Shown piece after piece: positions 28,477 to 40,572 of a stretch of 64,000 bases of DNA. A program made the position numbers and the translations under genes. The DNA lies in the NCBI RefSeq assembly GCF_000003605.2, contig NW_003139319.1, positions 62,550 through 126,549 on the forward strand. Reading direction: 5' to 3'. The stretch comes from Saccoglossus kowalevskii. Taxonomy: Eukaryota > Hemichordata > Enteropneusta > Harrimaniidae. The notes below the pieces were generated by a model, which saw only the letters and a program-made list of their open reading frames with translations, had not been told where the DNA came from and did not search any database. Every line of letters starts with the position of its first letter. Position 1 is the stretch's first letter.

Positions 28477-29145
28477 TCATGTTTCCATTCCTCACATGTA
28501 CTCATCTATTTTACCCACATCCACCATTGTGCAAAGAAAAAAACACGATAATGAGTAATAAAATGTTCTCCCTTTTCAATTTGAAAAGATTAAAATCGCA
28601 CAAAACATGTTTCCCGATGTCGCGATATCGTTGACGTGTTTCCGCGTACAATGTGCGCAACCGCCAACGTATGATACCATATATAAATGAGTCATTAGCT
28701 GAGATTCACAATAAAACATTTTTGTGAACCGAACATACAAGGAAGAGTGAGAAGGACTGTTTTCCCGAGTGAAGACCCGGGCAACAGACCCCATACATAT
28801 ATACTGTATGCCATGAATTAACACTCGCCATACCGTCAGTGTGTAAGGCTATAGTGTAATTGATTCGTGTGTAACCTATTAAAGACCCGCCGCAACTGTT
28901 TTTTTTTAGCTGAGCCGGGGGCATCATCAAATAGGCTCATTAAAACCTTTGAAATTCATCCATATAGCAGTTATTACGCCCGTGGTTTGTTCTTAGTTGA
29001 AACAAGTGTCACACTCTAATGGGTACATGTTTCACGGGTGTGAAAGTTACTGTGTTTTGTCTTGTTTGTTTTTGTTCTCATAGAATATGTTTTCAATTAG
29101 TATAACCCTCTGTAGACTTTGATGAAATTTTATATTAATATTCTC

Positions 29146-29158
29146 TTATCTTTTGCAG
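29146..29158 (+). other. Candidate 3' splice site of a 5' UTR intron of the receptor gene
   Basis: A pyrimidine-rich run ending in TTTTGCAG, with the exon side starting at 29159, lies 426 bp before the receptor ATG. Aminergic receptors with an intronless coding region often have a spliced leader, so this could be the acceptor of a 5' UTR exon. No matching donor was identified. It is a sequence match only, with no transcript evidence. Confidence 0.35.
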
Positions 29159-29583
29159 ATTTCTGAATTGCTTATCTTCTACTAGCAATCATGTCACCAT
29201 CAGAATGACCAATAACCAACGCGAATAGTCGGCGATTGGAACGGCTGTTTGTATACGCTTTTCCACCACTTCCTATTATAATCATAACCGGGATATGGCC
29301 AAATGTATTACCATAACAATAACAAGCTACGACGTTGATGAGTGTAAACAAACAAATGTATGCCCCTGTATTTTCCTGTATGCCACATTGGAATAAGTAC
29401 TTAATGTTCATTCACTATTAACCGATCGGACTGAAATTGCGAGAGCGTACACAACGTTCAAAATGGGTGAAGATTATTTGACTATTACCGCTCGTTTTTG
29501 AACACTGTGCCCGACCACGCCATTTTGTGCAATTGTTTCATACCTATGCCTGTCTTCAACGCTACAAGACGAGATATGTTAAG

Positions 29584-31152
29584 ATGTATTACAACAATTC
29601 AAGTTATGCAGCAAATACAACTTCGCTGAATGGAGAGATTATCATATATTTATCGGCGGAAAACATTTTTGTGTCTATTTTCGCAATAGCTGTCACTTTC
29701 GTGACGGTCTTTGGAAATACTTTAGTAGTTCTGGCGGTGCTGACGGAGAGACGACTCAGGAAAGTCTCTAACGTCTTTATTGTAAACTTGGCAGTTAGCG
29801 ATTTGCTTGTTGGATTATTCGTAACACCGATGGCCGCTATTAGCTACGTCACGGAATACTGGTCGTTTGGAGTGTTTGTATGCGACCTTTTTATTTCCTT
29901 GGATGTAATCTGCTGTACAGCGAGCATATGTAGTCTCTGTGTTATTAGTATCGACCGGTACAAAGCTATCACCCAGCCGCTGAAGTACGCATTAAAAAGG
30001 ACGCCTCAACGGGCTGCCGTCATGGTTGCCATTGTGTGGTTCGTAGCTCTTGCTGTTGCGCTTCCACCGCTGTTTGGGTGGAGAGAAGACCGTAGTTCCG
30101 AAATCACAGAGTGTTTAATCAGCCAAGAAGAATCATATACCATATACTCAACAGTCGGTGCATTTTATCTCCCATTGTTTATCATGGTGGGAGTGTATCT
30201 GAAAATTTTTCAAGCCATTAAAAATCGCAGGAAGAAATTTCTCGACCACGGAGACGTATCGACGACACAGGTGCATTTGACTTCTACGAGCGATAAGAAT
30301 AAACATTCAGTAAACGCCGAACAGATGTATCCATTAAGGAGGTTGCGTAAAGAGACCGGTGACAGTAAAACAAAAACAGAGGTTGTTCACCCGCAGATAG
30401 GTTACCGATTAAGCAAACAGCAAAGTTACTCATTATTCGTGTCGGAAGATGAAATTGATTCTGACGATGATATGACTGTGATCCCACTTCCGGAAACGGC
30501 ACTGACTTGCTCCAACTCATATTTGACAACTTTGGCTGCGATTCAACTCCAGCGTAACCTAACGATGAGTAACCCGGATTTAGTTCAGATAACGGCAAAG
30601 AAGGTCAGAAAAAAGGCGTGTTGTGGAAAAGGAAGGCGACCTAAAAAACCGTGCTTGACGCCAGCGCTGCGGAATCGGCGTTCAATTTACAACAAACAGG
30701 TGTCCTTTGCCAAACAGTTGTCCTTTCGCCTGAAAACATCGCGCTCGTGTAGCGTTAGTGGCAAGCTGGCCTGTAACGGCAAGGTAAACGTGAAATTCAA
30801 AAGAAAATACAGATCACCAATAATTGTAACACCTCCCGAACACACTTCACGAAGCTCATCGTCGCGTGACGCGCGCATATCCGTCTCGCAAGAGAAAAAA
30901 GCCGCCAAGACGCTAGGGATAATCATGGGAACGTTCATTTTTTGCTGGCTGCCATTTTTTATTATGGCGCTTGTTCTACCCTTTTGTAAGGAGCATTGCC
31001 AGAATTTTCCTATCGTCGTCATGGATATATTCACGTGGTTGGGATATATGAACTCGGCGCTGAATCCGCTTATTTATACTTTTTTTAATCTGGAATTTAG
31101 AAAAGCTTTTAACAGAATTTTAAGATGTAAATGTTCTTCATACTCCTACTGA
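29584..31152 (+). CDS. Biogenic-amine (serotonin 5-HT1/5/7-like) G-protein-coupled receptor, single exon
   Basis: Seven-helix plasma-membrane receptor that should bind an aromatic monoamine and signal through a G protein. The frame is open from a stop at 29479, but the first in-frame ATG is 29584 (A at -3), giving 522 aa. Visible landmarks: N-terminal sequons at N4, N5 and N11; TM1 N45 in GNTLVV; TM2 D73 in NLAVSDLL; C100 and C177 for the TM3-ECL2 disulphide; amine-anchoring D107 in LDVICC; DRY at 124-126; W152 in TM4; S189, T190, A193 and P197 in TM5; E437 at position 6.30; CWLPFF at 454-459; W485, Y488 and NPLIY at 494-498; palmitoylatable C515 and C517. The third intracellular loop is long (about 212-437) and the tail very short. 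TM3-TM5 read like 5-HT7/5-HT5 and TM6 like 5-HT1A. Oddities are K127 after DRY, where Trp is usual, and T484 where vertebrate 5-HT1A has Asn. A dopamine D1-like or octopamine receptor is the main alternative. The coding region has no intron. Confidence 0.95.
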   Translation: MYYNNSSYAANTTSLNGEIIIYLSAENIFVSIFAIAVTFVTVFGNTLVVLAVLTERRLRKVSNVFIVNLAVSDLLVGLFVTPMAAISYVTEYWSFGVFVCDLFISLDVICCTASICSLCVISIDRYKAITQPLKYALKRTPQRAAVMVAIVWFVALAVALPPLFGWREDRSSEITECLISQEESYTIYSTVGAFYLPLFIMVGVYLKIFQAIKNRRKKFLDHGDVSTTQVHLTSTSDKNKHSVNAEQMYPLRRLRKETGDSKTKTEVVHPQIGYRLSKQQSYSLFVSEDEIDSDDDMTVIPLPETALTCSNSYLTTLAAIQLQRNLTMSNPDLVQITAKKVRKKACCGKGRRPKKPCLTPALRNRRSIYNKQVSFAKQLSFRLKTSRSCSVSGKLACNGKVNVKFKRKYRSPIIVTPPEHTSRSSSSRDARISVSQEKKAAKTLGIIMGTFIFCWLPFFIMALVLPFCKEHCQNFPIVVMDIFTWLGYMNSALNPLIYTFFNLEFRKAFNRILRCKCSSYSY

Positions 31153-32745
31153 GGCCATGTTAATACATTTCATTCACGTACTCACATTGCTTATTTTAAA
31201 ATATCGGCGTGACTATAATCGATTTAATACTAGACTCAATATAATTTTTAGATATAACGACACATCATGTTCAGACAGTTACAAGCAAGCGGTTACGCCA
31301 TTTGAAGCGATTTGGTGAATATCATCACACTTAAACAACAAAAAATCAAAACATTCGCCGTCAGTGTCGTTGTATGACGTGATAGCATAAGTCATACCCG
31401 GTTTACTTCACTCAATAACACTTCAGCCTTGTAGCCGTCTGTCCTTATAGGCACTTTATACACTATAAGGACATTATTTGTACCGCAACCCCCACAGGAG
31501 AATCGAATACTCTACGGATACACTTAGCACCTGAACATTTACCGGAGGTAATACGCTTTCAAAGAAATATCCATAGTGAAATGTAATACCTTACACAATC
31601 ATGACACTAAATGGGGGATCAATTACTCGTTTCATAGTCCACACTTCGATTGGAAATAACCAGTATTTATATATAAATCAAATAAGTCACCTATATTATC
31701 TTTGATGATTCCGCTGCATGAAATGCGCGGCACGCTATCTTGGAAACTGTTCCGACTTAAAGTCAATTATTGAAAATCGACAATTTTATCAAATTGATAC
31801 GACCTTTGGCTTTCGCTCGGCATCGCAATGGCAGGTGTACATAATGTGATAAGTGTATCCTTGAAGCTCTGGTTGCTGACGTCATATGCATGTAAGTCAA
31901 CAGCACGTCTCTTCCATTCTGCAAAAAACACGACGCAGCTTGCAGAGAATTGTTGATATGTGTGTGAACTTTAAAAATATCACACTATCGTTATGTAAGT
32001 TTTACCCACAATGCACATCAATACGCAAATCGGCTAGGAAGTGTTTTATTCCAATTTTGCAGGTAAGCCTTAATATTAAGACATGTAAGAAAATACTACC
32101 CAGTAAATAATTTTCGGGCGTGGCATATTTTAACGAACGATCGATGCGTGACACGGTTTCAATTGTTAGGCACAATTAACACATTTACAATTGAAGGATT
32201 GCAGCCGTGTCATTTTTTTATCATTTGGAGATGTTGATTGAGTTATGATTAAAAAATACAACTAGCTTACCTAACCATATTCCATATGAGTCGATATTAT
32301 AAGCGAGGAGGTGGGCTTATTACTAATTTATAAACCCTTATATACTGTACGTCCACTCGTGACGAAAAAAAACGCTTCCTGTTTGAGATGCTGATTAGAT
32401 GGGGATGCTACTATACGCAATGAAAGGCAGGGTAAGTTGTGAGATAATGGAATGCAACATCGCTGATAATGTTTGATTTCTTATGTGCGCAATAACAGTA
32501 TCATAACATGTATTCATGAACATTGTTGTCAAATGTACAACAATGGATTTTATGTGAACGTTTACTGCTGCACTTTTGAGGGATAATAGTAATTAAATTT
32601 TTGAAAACAAATCTGCAATCAACTTTTATTTCCAAAACATCCTTCACAACACTATGATCACATTCTTTGTCTCATGCGCACTTTTTATCTCAAGTGATAC
32701 GCTGTATTATACATTTACTTGATTTCATTGATTATAACATTTTTC

Positions 32746-32751
32746 AATAAA
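32746..32751 (+). terminator. Candidate polyadenylation signal for the receptor gene
   Basis: AATAAA, the first canonical hexamer I noticed downstream of the receptor stop, about 1.6 kb away. It is followed by a T-rich segment. In AT-rich DNA this hexamer is common by chance, so the assignment is tentative. Confidence 0.2.
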
Positions 32752-33735
32752 ATATCATCATCCGCTGTCAGTTTATTACACTGTGCCGAGTTATTACGAG
32801 CCCTCGTTAAATTATAATGATTATAATGATGAGGCAGAGAAGGAACATGCATTAAACATCGTAGACCCTTCGCTGTCTGAGTAATAACTGGGTCAAGTGC
32901 ATGTGATTTCTGTCAATGGTGTTTGCTATATTAATGAAAATGAAATTGTAATTATCCATATCGCCTGCGCTTCTGGGTTATCTTAGTTTGAGAGAGTTCA
33001 CTAACCGAATTGTCGGCAATGTAGAGAATACTAATATAGAACGAAAGGATAGCCGAGGACAGACGAGTCACGACGTGCCATACTACAGTTTGGTTGATGC
33101 GCTCAAGGCGATTGTTCTAAAATTACACGTATCTCATTGTTGAGAAGATCACGAATTGCTAAACTCATGCATTTGTTGTTAATTTAAATGATGATCCGTA
33201 TTCAATCGTATAATTATGACGTTATTCGTAGACTGCCTGGACATATATCAACCGGGTATAAAGCACTCTATTCGTAGTACTTTCGTTCGTTTAACTAAAC
33301 TGGATTATGCTTTATCGTAAATACGGCAACTTGTTATTTATTCGATTGAATTATCAACTAATTGTGTTTGCCCTGATAACAATCGCTTTACTATAAAATT
33401 GTAAACAATCGTCGCGCCTCTGATCTTGACATTGCTCTGGTTTAGGTTTGCTGATTTTAAGATAGTACATTACGCGAATTGTACAGATTGAGAATAAAGA
33501 GCTCTCGACATACTGCATTGTCAGAGAAAGGATAGCCAAGAACGAATAACTAGTCACCACTTGCTCTAATGCACTCTGTTCTTTTTTCTGCATTTTGAAA
33601 ATGGCATCAGCAAATGTGCTGTTATCGTTATTGTTGAAGTTGTTTGTATGTTAACGTTATTTGCAGACATACTGACAGAACATTTATCGGAAAATGTGGG
33701 TCTGAAATCAGACTAAAAGTAAGCTCAAGATTGTA

Positions 33736-33737
<2 letters not shown>

Positions 33738-33819
<82 letters not shown>

Positions 33820-33885
33820 ACTGTCAGTTAGTTATAATTAAAAAAATACTGTGTTTCAATGCATATATATATATATATATATATA
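33738..33885 (-). repeat. (TA)n joined to a 48-bp dispersed unit, copy 2, with (TA)n on both sides
   Basis: A long (TA)n run at 33738-33818, then the reverse-complement 48-bp unit (TTGACTGTCAGTTAGTTATA at its start), then a second (TA)n at 33862-33885. The unit is almost identical to 12421-12469. Having (TA)n on both sides suggests insertion into a TA microsatellite, or an element that carries (TA)n ends. Confidence 0.8.
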
Positions 33886-36008
33886 ACTCCGTGGTGTTAT
33901 TTCCAGAAACGCAATTATTTGAAAGATATTTAATGCTGCAAGGCAGTAATTAGAGTATTATATCCAATATTGAACTACATATAATTCATCCAGCTTCCGA
34001 AAGAACTGGTTACATATATACCTTGGCGTCAAAGGCTCGGATCATATGAATAATACTACACTCGTTTAATAAGTCCGATATCTATTTGATATTTTCTATA
34101 AATGTATTCGTGTTATCAAATACAATATTACAGGCGGTGAAAGGCGGAGAACGCTCGGCGACGTGCGATGACTATTATTACTAAAATATAACGTGCCTTG
34201 AATTGTATAATTGTTAAATGAACTAACATTTCTGTAAAGCAGACTGAACAAAATAATTAGGATTAAGCAGACTTGATTTACAGTAAAAACAATACATATC
34301 ACACTCACCCCGAACAAATCTATTTCCATTTAATCATGTGTGTATACACAGCAGTATAGGCAGTACCGATAAAACATTGTTTGAATTTGTGATATCATCA
34401 TTTGAAGCTTGGTAGCACTTCATGTTGTCTAGCAACTTCAACCCTTATAACTTATAGATTACTTTTTGAACCAACACAAAAATTATCATACTCATAGGCA
34501 AATTATTTACCCTGAATAAAGGACAACAACAATTGTGCAAAGCTTGATATGTGAATCCAGGTTAGACTAAGCTAAGGCTGACTATTTAGTGGTTTGTCAC
34601 CTTAGATTATTCATACATAAACAACCCAGGTCGCAAAAAAAAGGGTAAAACATTAGAAACAAAAACGTCTCAAAAGCGCAACAAAACTATAATTATCATA
34701 ACAATATATTGGCAGAAAGTTAAAAGAAGTATTGTATATTTATTTTGATGTGTTATTTGTGCATTTACAAGTAGAATGGCAGGCGATAATATTTTTGAAC
34801 AAACATGTACCGAAAATGATGGACAGCAGAGACCACACCATTTCCCAGCATGCCTTGCAGATTATACATTTTACCGTGAAACAAACATTTCACTACTGGG
34901 CGCTCGTGAATATAATTCCCATATAACAGTATTTACCGGTGCTGTCAATCTTTAAGGAAGTCCATTCAAAGAGAACGCATTGGATGTAAAACAATGCATC
35001 TAATGTGCGTAGTCCTGATTTTTATATAATTTATCATTTCGCCATACAACGTCAAGTTAAGAGCGTCAGGTCTAAGAGGGGCAAATACTGACAGGGAAAT
35101 AAGTTAGTTATTCAAAACCGTGAAAGAAACAGAATTATATCAGTTCCAGGCATGTTACATCACCGGCAAAATTCGTCCCCTTACAACCAATTAACAAATA
35201 ATGGAATAGTTATTCTGGTAAAAGTCCGATAAAATCAATGTGTTGTATGGGAATCCTACTAAAAAATTATGGAATGATTATTGTGGTATAAAATATTTAA
35301 TGCAATACTGTACGTGTTACTTTTATAGATTTCCTCGAGGACGGATACATTTTCTAATCTCGGTGTAAAACAATAATAATTATGTCTGTGTGACTCAATG
35401 TAATCGTTATAACATGCGCCTCACGGTCATTGCACCTGGCTGTGCTAATACATCTGTTAGACGTGGGCGAGACAATGTATCGTGCACTGAAGGTACATGC
35501 TTATTCGCTTCTCAATACATATGAATATTTTTTGTTTTACGGCCTTGCATTTATTGTAACTAAAAAGTACGAAGCAAATTGACAACACGTGGAACATGGT
35601 CATTTATTTGAGATGAATTATCCGTCTGTGATACTAATGAAAATGTAGAAAGTTTAAAAACAGAGAAATTCCAGTCATTCACTTGTCGCAATGCTATTTG
35701 GGTATCTAACGACTCACATGTAAGTCTTCTTGAGTTTTACGATAGGGAACATTTGGTGAAATTAAAATAATGTTAATTTTTGAATTTTATCCTCAAATTA
35801 AACTTAATCATTTAAATGTACTCTCTGTAATACGAGTGTGTCATTTCACAATTTCCTCAAATTATCTAATAATTTACCAAAAATAAGAAGCCTGATCATT
35901 CTGGTATCATATCTAAAGTCATATTATATATACATTTGCATAACAAGTTGAAATGTTGAAGAATGTTTTACTAGGAGCAAAGATGCATTAGTACCACATT
36001 CAGGCAAA

Positions 36009-36203
36009 CATGGCTGCGCTGTGGAAAAGTGAAGGATGACCTTTCGTTGCATACTCCGTTAAAAACGCACCGTCGCGAGAAGAAATGCCAGGAAAATGAA
36101 TATTTTTGACGACATAGACCGGTGGACCCCGGTGGTCCACGAATAGGTCAGAAGTAAATTTACAAACCAATTTGGGGCTAGTGAAAGATTTTTTCATGGA
36201 TCG
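36009..36203 (+). other. Candidate first exon with consensus 5' splice site
   Basis: AAACATGGCTGCGCTG at the left resembles the YY1-type element found at many animal transcription starts. About 190 bp later ATGGATCG is followed by GTAAGTTG, a perfect donor core (GTAAGT at 36204). Downstream on the same strand are strong acceptors TTTACTTTTTGCAG (exon from 37109) and TTTTTTCTTTTCTCAG (exon from 37598). Joining the ATG at 36196 to the first acceptor gives only about 19 codons before a stop. If transcribed, it is a short-ORF or non-coding RNA, or the real next exon lies elsewhere. The opposite strand has an open 65-codon frame starting at 36197 that I do not recognise. Confidence 0.3.
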
Positions 36204-37108
36204 GTAAGTTGAATGAGTTCACAATTGATTATTTTGTGTTAATATTATTCGTATATTGTTGTAAGTTTTGTTAGTGAATGCATCTTTTCTTTGTTATGTA
36301 ACCATTTGAATTCCTTCCTATGAGTTTTAAGCGTTCTTTAAGAAATTGAAATTGATACGCGGAAATGTTTTGTTTTTGCATTATGAATTCAATTTTATCG
36401 CGTTGTATTCCATCTAGGACTAGGGCTCTCGATAGTGGCAGACCATCACTCATTGGTATTTCACATTCACTTTAATAATTTGTTTTCCATTTATCGTTAC
36501 TTTTGACAATTCAGTGGCAACAGTCAGTCGTCAGTCAGTTGCCAGACACCGAAATATGCGGCACCAACAGTAGTTGTCTATTGAGCGACTGCCCAAGCCG
36601 GCCGTATGCTGACATGTTTTTGAAGTTTGAAGCATGTATAGTGTTTAGTGTTTGAGATGAGAATATTCTGTTTTTGCTTTTTATATTGTCAAGCAACTGA
36701 TTGTTGATCGATTACTATTTTATTATCTTCCAGTACATATTGTACATATTGTTTATACACCTATCCATGTGTTTTGGGTTGGTGAGGATCAGTTTTACGT
36801 GGCTTGCAGCTGCTTGATTGTGATTGATGCTCATCCACAAATAAATGGAGCTGAGATGAGTAGTTTAAATTCTGTCCAGATTCAAAGCAATCTAGTCTAT
36901 GATGTTGTTACCTGGTAACATTATTATGAAAAATATAGTATTGCTTTTAAGGTACAATGCCTTTCTGGACTGGATGTTTTCTATGGACTATACAACATGT
37001 GTTAAAATTCTACTTTGTTATTAATAGATTGGTTTGAATGATGGCCTCATCACATCACTGGAACATGCTGTCTAATGAAAATAACTAATCTTCATTTACT
37101 TTTTGCAG

Positions 37109-37173
37109 ACAATATATATTCAGAAATGAAGCATTCCTTGGACATATGTCATACTGCTAAGACAATTATTAAA
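37109..37173 (+). other. Candidate internal exon of the 36-38 kb transcript
   Basis: Bounded by a strong pyrimidine tract and TTTTTGCAG on the left and AAA/GTAGGT on the right, 65 nt. It is inferred from splice-site sequence alone and has no long reading frame. Confidence 0.2.
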
Positions 37174-37375
37174 GTAGGTAGTCTTGTATATCTTTCGAGT
37201 CCCAGGATGAATTTGACTGAAACTTGATGTACAGCTGCTATATCATGATTACATGCTTAGATTTAAGTACCAATCTGTGTATGTTAATTAGCTAATTTAC
37301 ATAGTTTTATTAATCAATCGGTTTTTAAATCATTAGGTTGCATATCCAATAATTACCAACACAGGGACAGTCCAT

Positions 37376-37415
37376 GTGCGTGTGTGTGTATGTCTGTGTG
37401 TGTGTGCGTCTGTAT
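37376..37415. repeat. TG-rich low-complexity tract
   Basis: Interrupted GTGTGTGTATGTCTGTGTGTG-type repeat. No other feature attaches to it. Confidence 0.85.
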
Positions 37416-37597
37416 CTAGCTATATTTTCAACATGCTTAGACCGAACTCCACACATACATTGTGTTAGTACATTGATAGATCAAGCAAATCCCATGCTAA
37501 ATCTTATTTTATCCTTTTTTTAATTTTGTTTCTTTTGAATGAAGAATTCTATAATTTTCATTGTTTTCTCATTTGAATTATTTTTTTCTTTTCTCAG

Positions 37598-40572
37598 CAT
37601 TGTCTCCGATTATTTATACATGTACCACGTTCTTGTTTTTGAGATTTTATCAATTGAGAAGGCATCTATTAAATGTTTGTTCATAAATTCAGTGTTTTAA
37701 CATTATGAATGAATTTCATAACCCAGCTGTCTGTTTTCTCTGCTTGGCTACTGAAAATAGACTCCAGAATATTTGCTTACGATTCTTGTTTGCCCAGTAT
37801 AAATCTCGACATTTAGCCTTTGAAAAAACACCCAATCATGTAAGACATGTCAGTACCAAAAGGCACCCACTTGAATAATTAATAAATTACATAGTGGCCA
37901 ACTGGTGGGTGATTCAAATGCCACAGAATCATGTTGGCGTTTGCTGTTGTATTTTTGTTTTTATTTCATGTTACATTTTCAAAGTCATAAGACATCAATG
38001 TACAATTAATCTATTTATTTTGAGATTGTTGTGCTGGTGAAATAGATAAAACACTTTCTTTGTTTGAGCTGAGCAATGTTTGAGTAGAATATTATTCACT
38101 GGCATTATTATTGGCGATGGGATGTTTTCTCATCTGAAAACTGATAAAATGTTTCATTATAATCTTGACCGTGAATTGCAGCAGAAATACACTCCGAAAT
38201 GGCGATACTCATACTCCTTCTTTAAACAAACTCCCAGAATGATTATAAGAATATATTCAAAATGAAACGAAACGAAACACCAGGATACTAAGTCATCGAA
38301 CATGTATGCTGAATGACTTTCCACTTGGCTGGAGTTACTATGGCCTAAACTGGTTGCCACGCCGTTGCTGAGGTTGCAAAAGATAACTTAAATGTTTTGA
38401 GAAAATGATGCAAACGCGTGATATATTGACACATTCATCAACACATGTAGGTATTCTGACTCAAAAGAGGTGCATTTAGTTTACTTTTGGCAACTTATGC
38501 AAATAAGGGCACATGAATGACGTGATTAAAATTACGCATTGAAAATGTGACCAATCAACATGCCACGCCAAAATCGTATAGCAACTGTTCTGGAGTCTAT
38601 TTTTTAGCAAAGTGAATTTAATAACAAATATCTACTAAAACATTAATGAGGGCTAAACAAAATAAGCAGCGACGTGCAGTCATGATTTCTAGTATTTAAG
38701 TAATTTTATCAGGTTGATTAGGAAAATTTGTTCATGGTAAAATTAACAATTAGTTTTGACTAATAAAAAAATTATGGACATCCTATGCTATGATCTTCCA
38801 ACCACATGCTGCAATCTCAATCCTCCCATCTTATACTGTGATCTGCCCTATCTATGTATTAATATCCCCGTTCTAATACACACAGGGACTATGTCAGTGA
38901 CAATGACTTGTGTTCAATAATGGTTTAATGTGCATGGCATTAATTCGTTTCAATGACTTCTCCTGGACATTACTTCTCCTTTTTGTGCCCTGAAATGGAA
39001 ATGCATCCAAATAATAGCAGAAATTATAGAAAGATTTATAATTGTTCTCATTACATGGAATATTAAATCATGTTGTTAATGAACAGAAGAAGCTAGTGGT
39101 GATAGCGAGTGGTTGTTGAAGAAGATGCCCTACTATTTGAATGCTAGCTTAACTTAACTATACTTCACTAAAGTCAAAAGCCGCTCTCTTGTCGAGGCTT
39201 CACAGGTCGTCTACCATTGCAAAGAATAACACAAATTTGAATATCTACATACATATATTTTCATTTTGTTACCAGAGACCTATATTTTATACATTTTTTG
39301 TATATTTAAAATAAATTATAAAATGATTGCTGAATGTTTCCTTCATTCTCTCTCTACCTGTACATGATCCTCTTGTGATTTTCTCGCCACCTCTCACTGA
39401 CTCTTCTTCTTTCTCTTCCACACCCTTTTCAACCTATTTGTCTTTGTACAACCTGTACACTACTTTGCATCTCATCTCTTGGTGATGGCATTGGTGTAAC
39501 ATTTGTCTGGATAATGAAAAAAGTACACACAATGCATCAGAGGGGTTGTAACATATTTTATTTTAGTTACAAAACCACTCTATAAGTTACAAATTCATTG
39601 GAATTATATTAATGGCCGGGCTTCTGATAATCGTTTGCCAGTCGCCAATGGCAAATTAATTTTGAACCATGAATTATGTGAAAATGGTCATTTAAAAACA
39701 TGTCATTAACAGAAATGTAAATTAAACACGTGTGGGTTGATATAAAGTGTATGCTACACTTTGACAATTAGAACTGTTGCACGTATAATTGCATATATTA
39801 AGTTACAGAAACGCAAATACATGGGTCTTACTAATTACTGCCCGGGCTGGAACTGCGCGGGACGAAAATACTCACTTATTCCTCAGTTCCTGAGAGCGAG
39901 GTTATTTGTAGTTATGTTGGTGATCGCCACTGTGTCTGCGGAAGTACAATGGGAGATTGCATGATGGGAGGGAAACGTTTTTTGATCAGTAAAATAATTT
40001 TTGAAAAGTGAAAACAAAAGCGACTGTGAAATAAAGGTTTGTTTTAAATAATAAATATCGTGGAATCTGGATGAAATAATGAAAATAAATTGAACTGGTA
40101 TGGAAGGGCAATAAATGTAGCCAGAATACAAGGTCAGAATCCGGGGTTCAAAATACGTCGCAATACATCCAATACAAGTGTCAAAAACTATGGATGCAGT
40201 AAAAGATCTTGTTTTCAGTTTGCGTGAATGGTCGATGAGAAAAAAATCATGCAAATTCTGTGCTTCAGTAACAGTATTTGCTGTTTTTTTGTTCAATGGA
40301 AATTAATACAAGAAATTCTGCCAAAGGACATTTCCTTCTAGTAAACAAAATGACCTTGGACGTTTATCTTGAGAAATTGAGAAGACGAAAATCCCTTTGA
40401 ACAGTCGTTGTTGTGAAACAATAAACTTACTTCTCCAGGATATCAATGATATTTTTGATTATTTGAAGAGGATACCTGCTGATTTATGGAAGAGCAGAGT
40501 TCAATGTCATTGGCCACAGTAACTCTAAATCGATGTTAGTTTTCAGAGGTGCTACGTGGTGTATTGTACTAG
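37598..40572. other. Non-coding stretch downstream of the candidate exons
   Basis: The left edge is the second strong acceptor at 37597. A 61-codon frame without ATG (38080-38265) and a 137-codon minus frame without ATG (39883-40296) carry no recognised motif. CpG is scarcer here than elsewhere in the window, which would fit methylated transcribed DNA, but this is only an impression. Confidence 0.4.

Larger units (their letters stand above)
31153..36008. other. 3' flank of the receptor gene and non-coding DNA
   Basis: Contains the receptor 3' UTR of unknown length, the TA-linked 48-bp unit at 33.8 kb and otherwise no supported gene. Frames here are under 80 codons and lack motifs. Confidence 0.5.

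Noticed and set aside
29527-29583. N-terminal extension of the receptor by 19 codons from a GTG
   Set aside because: GTG is not a normal start in animal nuclear genes, and the first in-frame ATG at 29584 has A at -3.
30284-31034. Minus-strand frames of 104 and 115 codons inside the receptor
   Set aside because: They are antisense shadows of the receptor coding sequence and have no motif.
39883-40296. 137-codon minus-strand frame
   Set aside because: No ATG at its start and no motif; AT-rich composition explains it.
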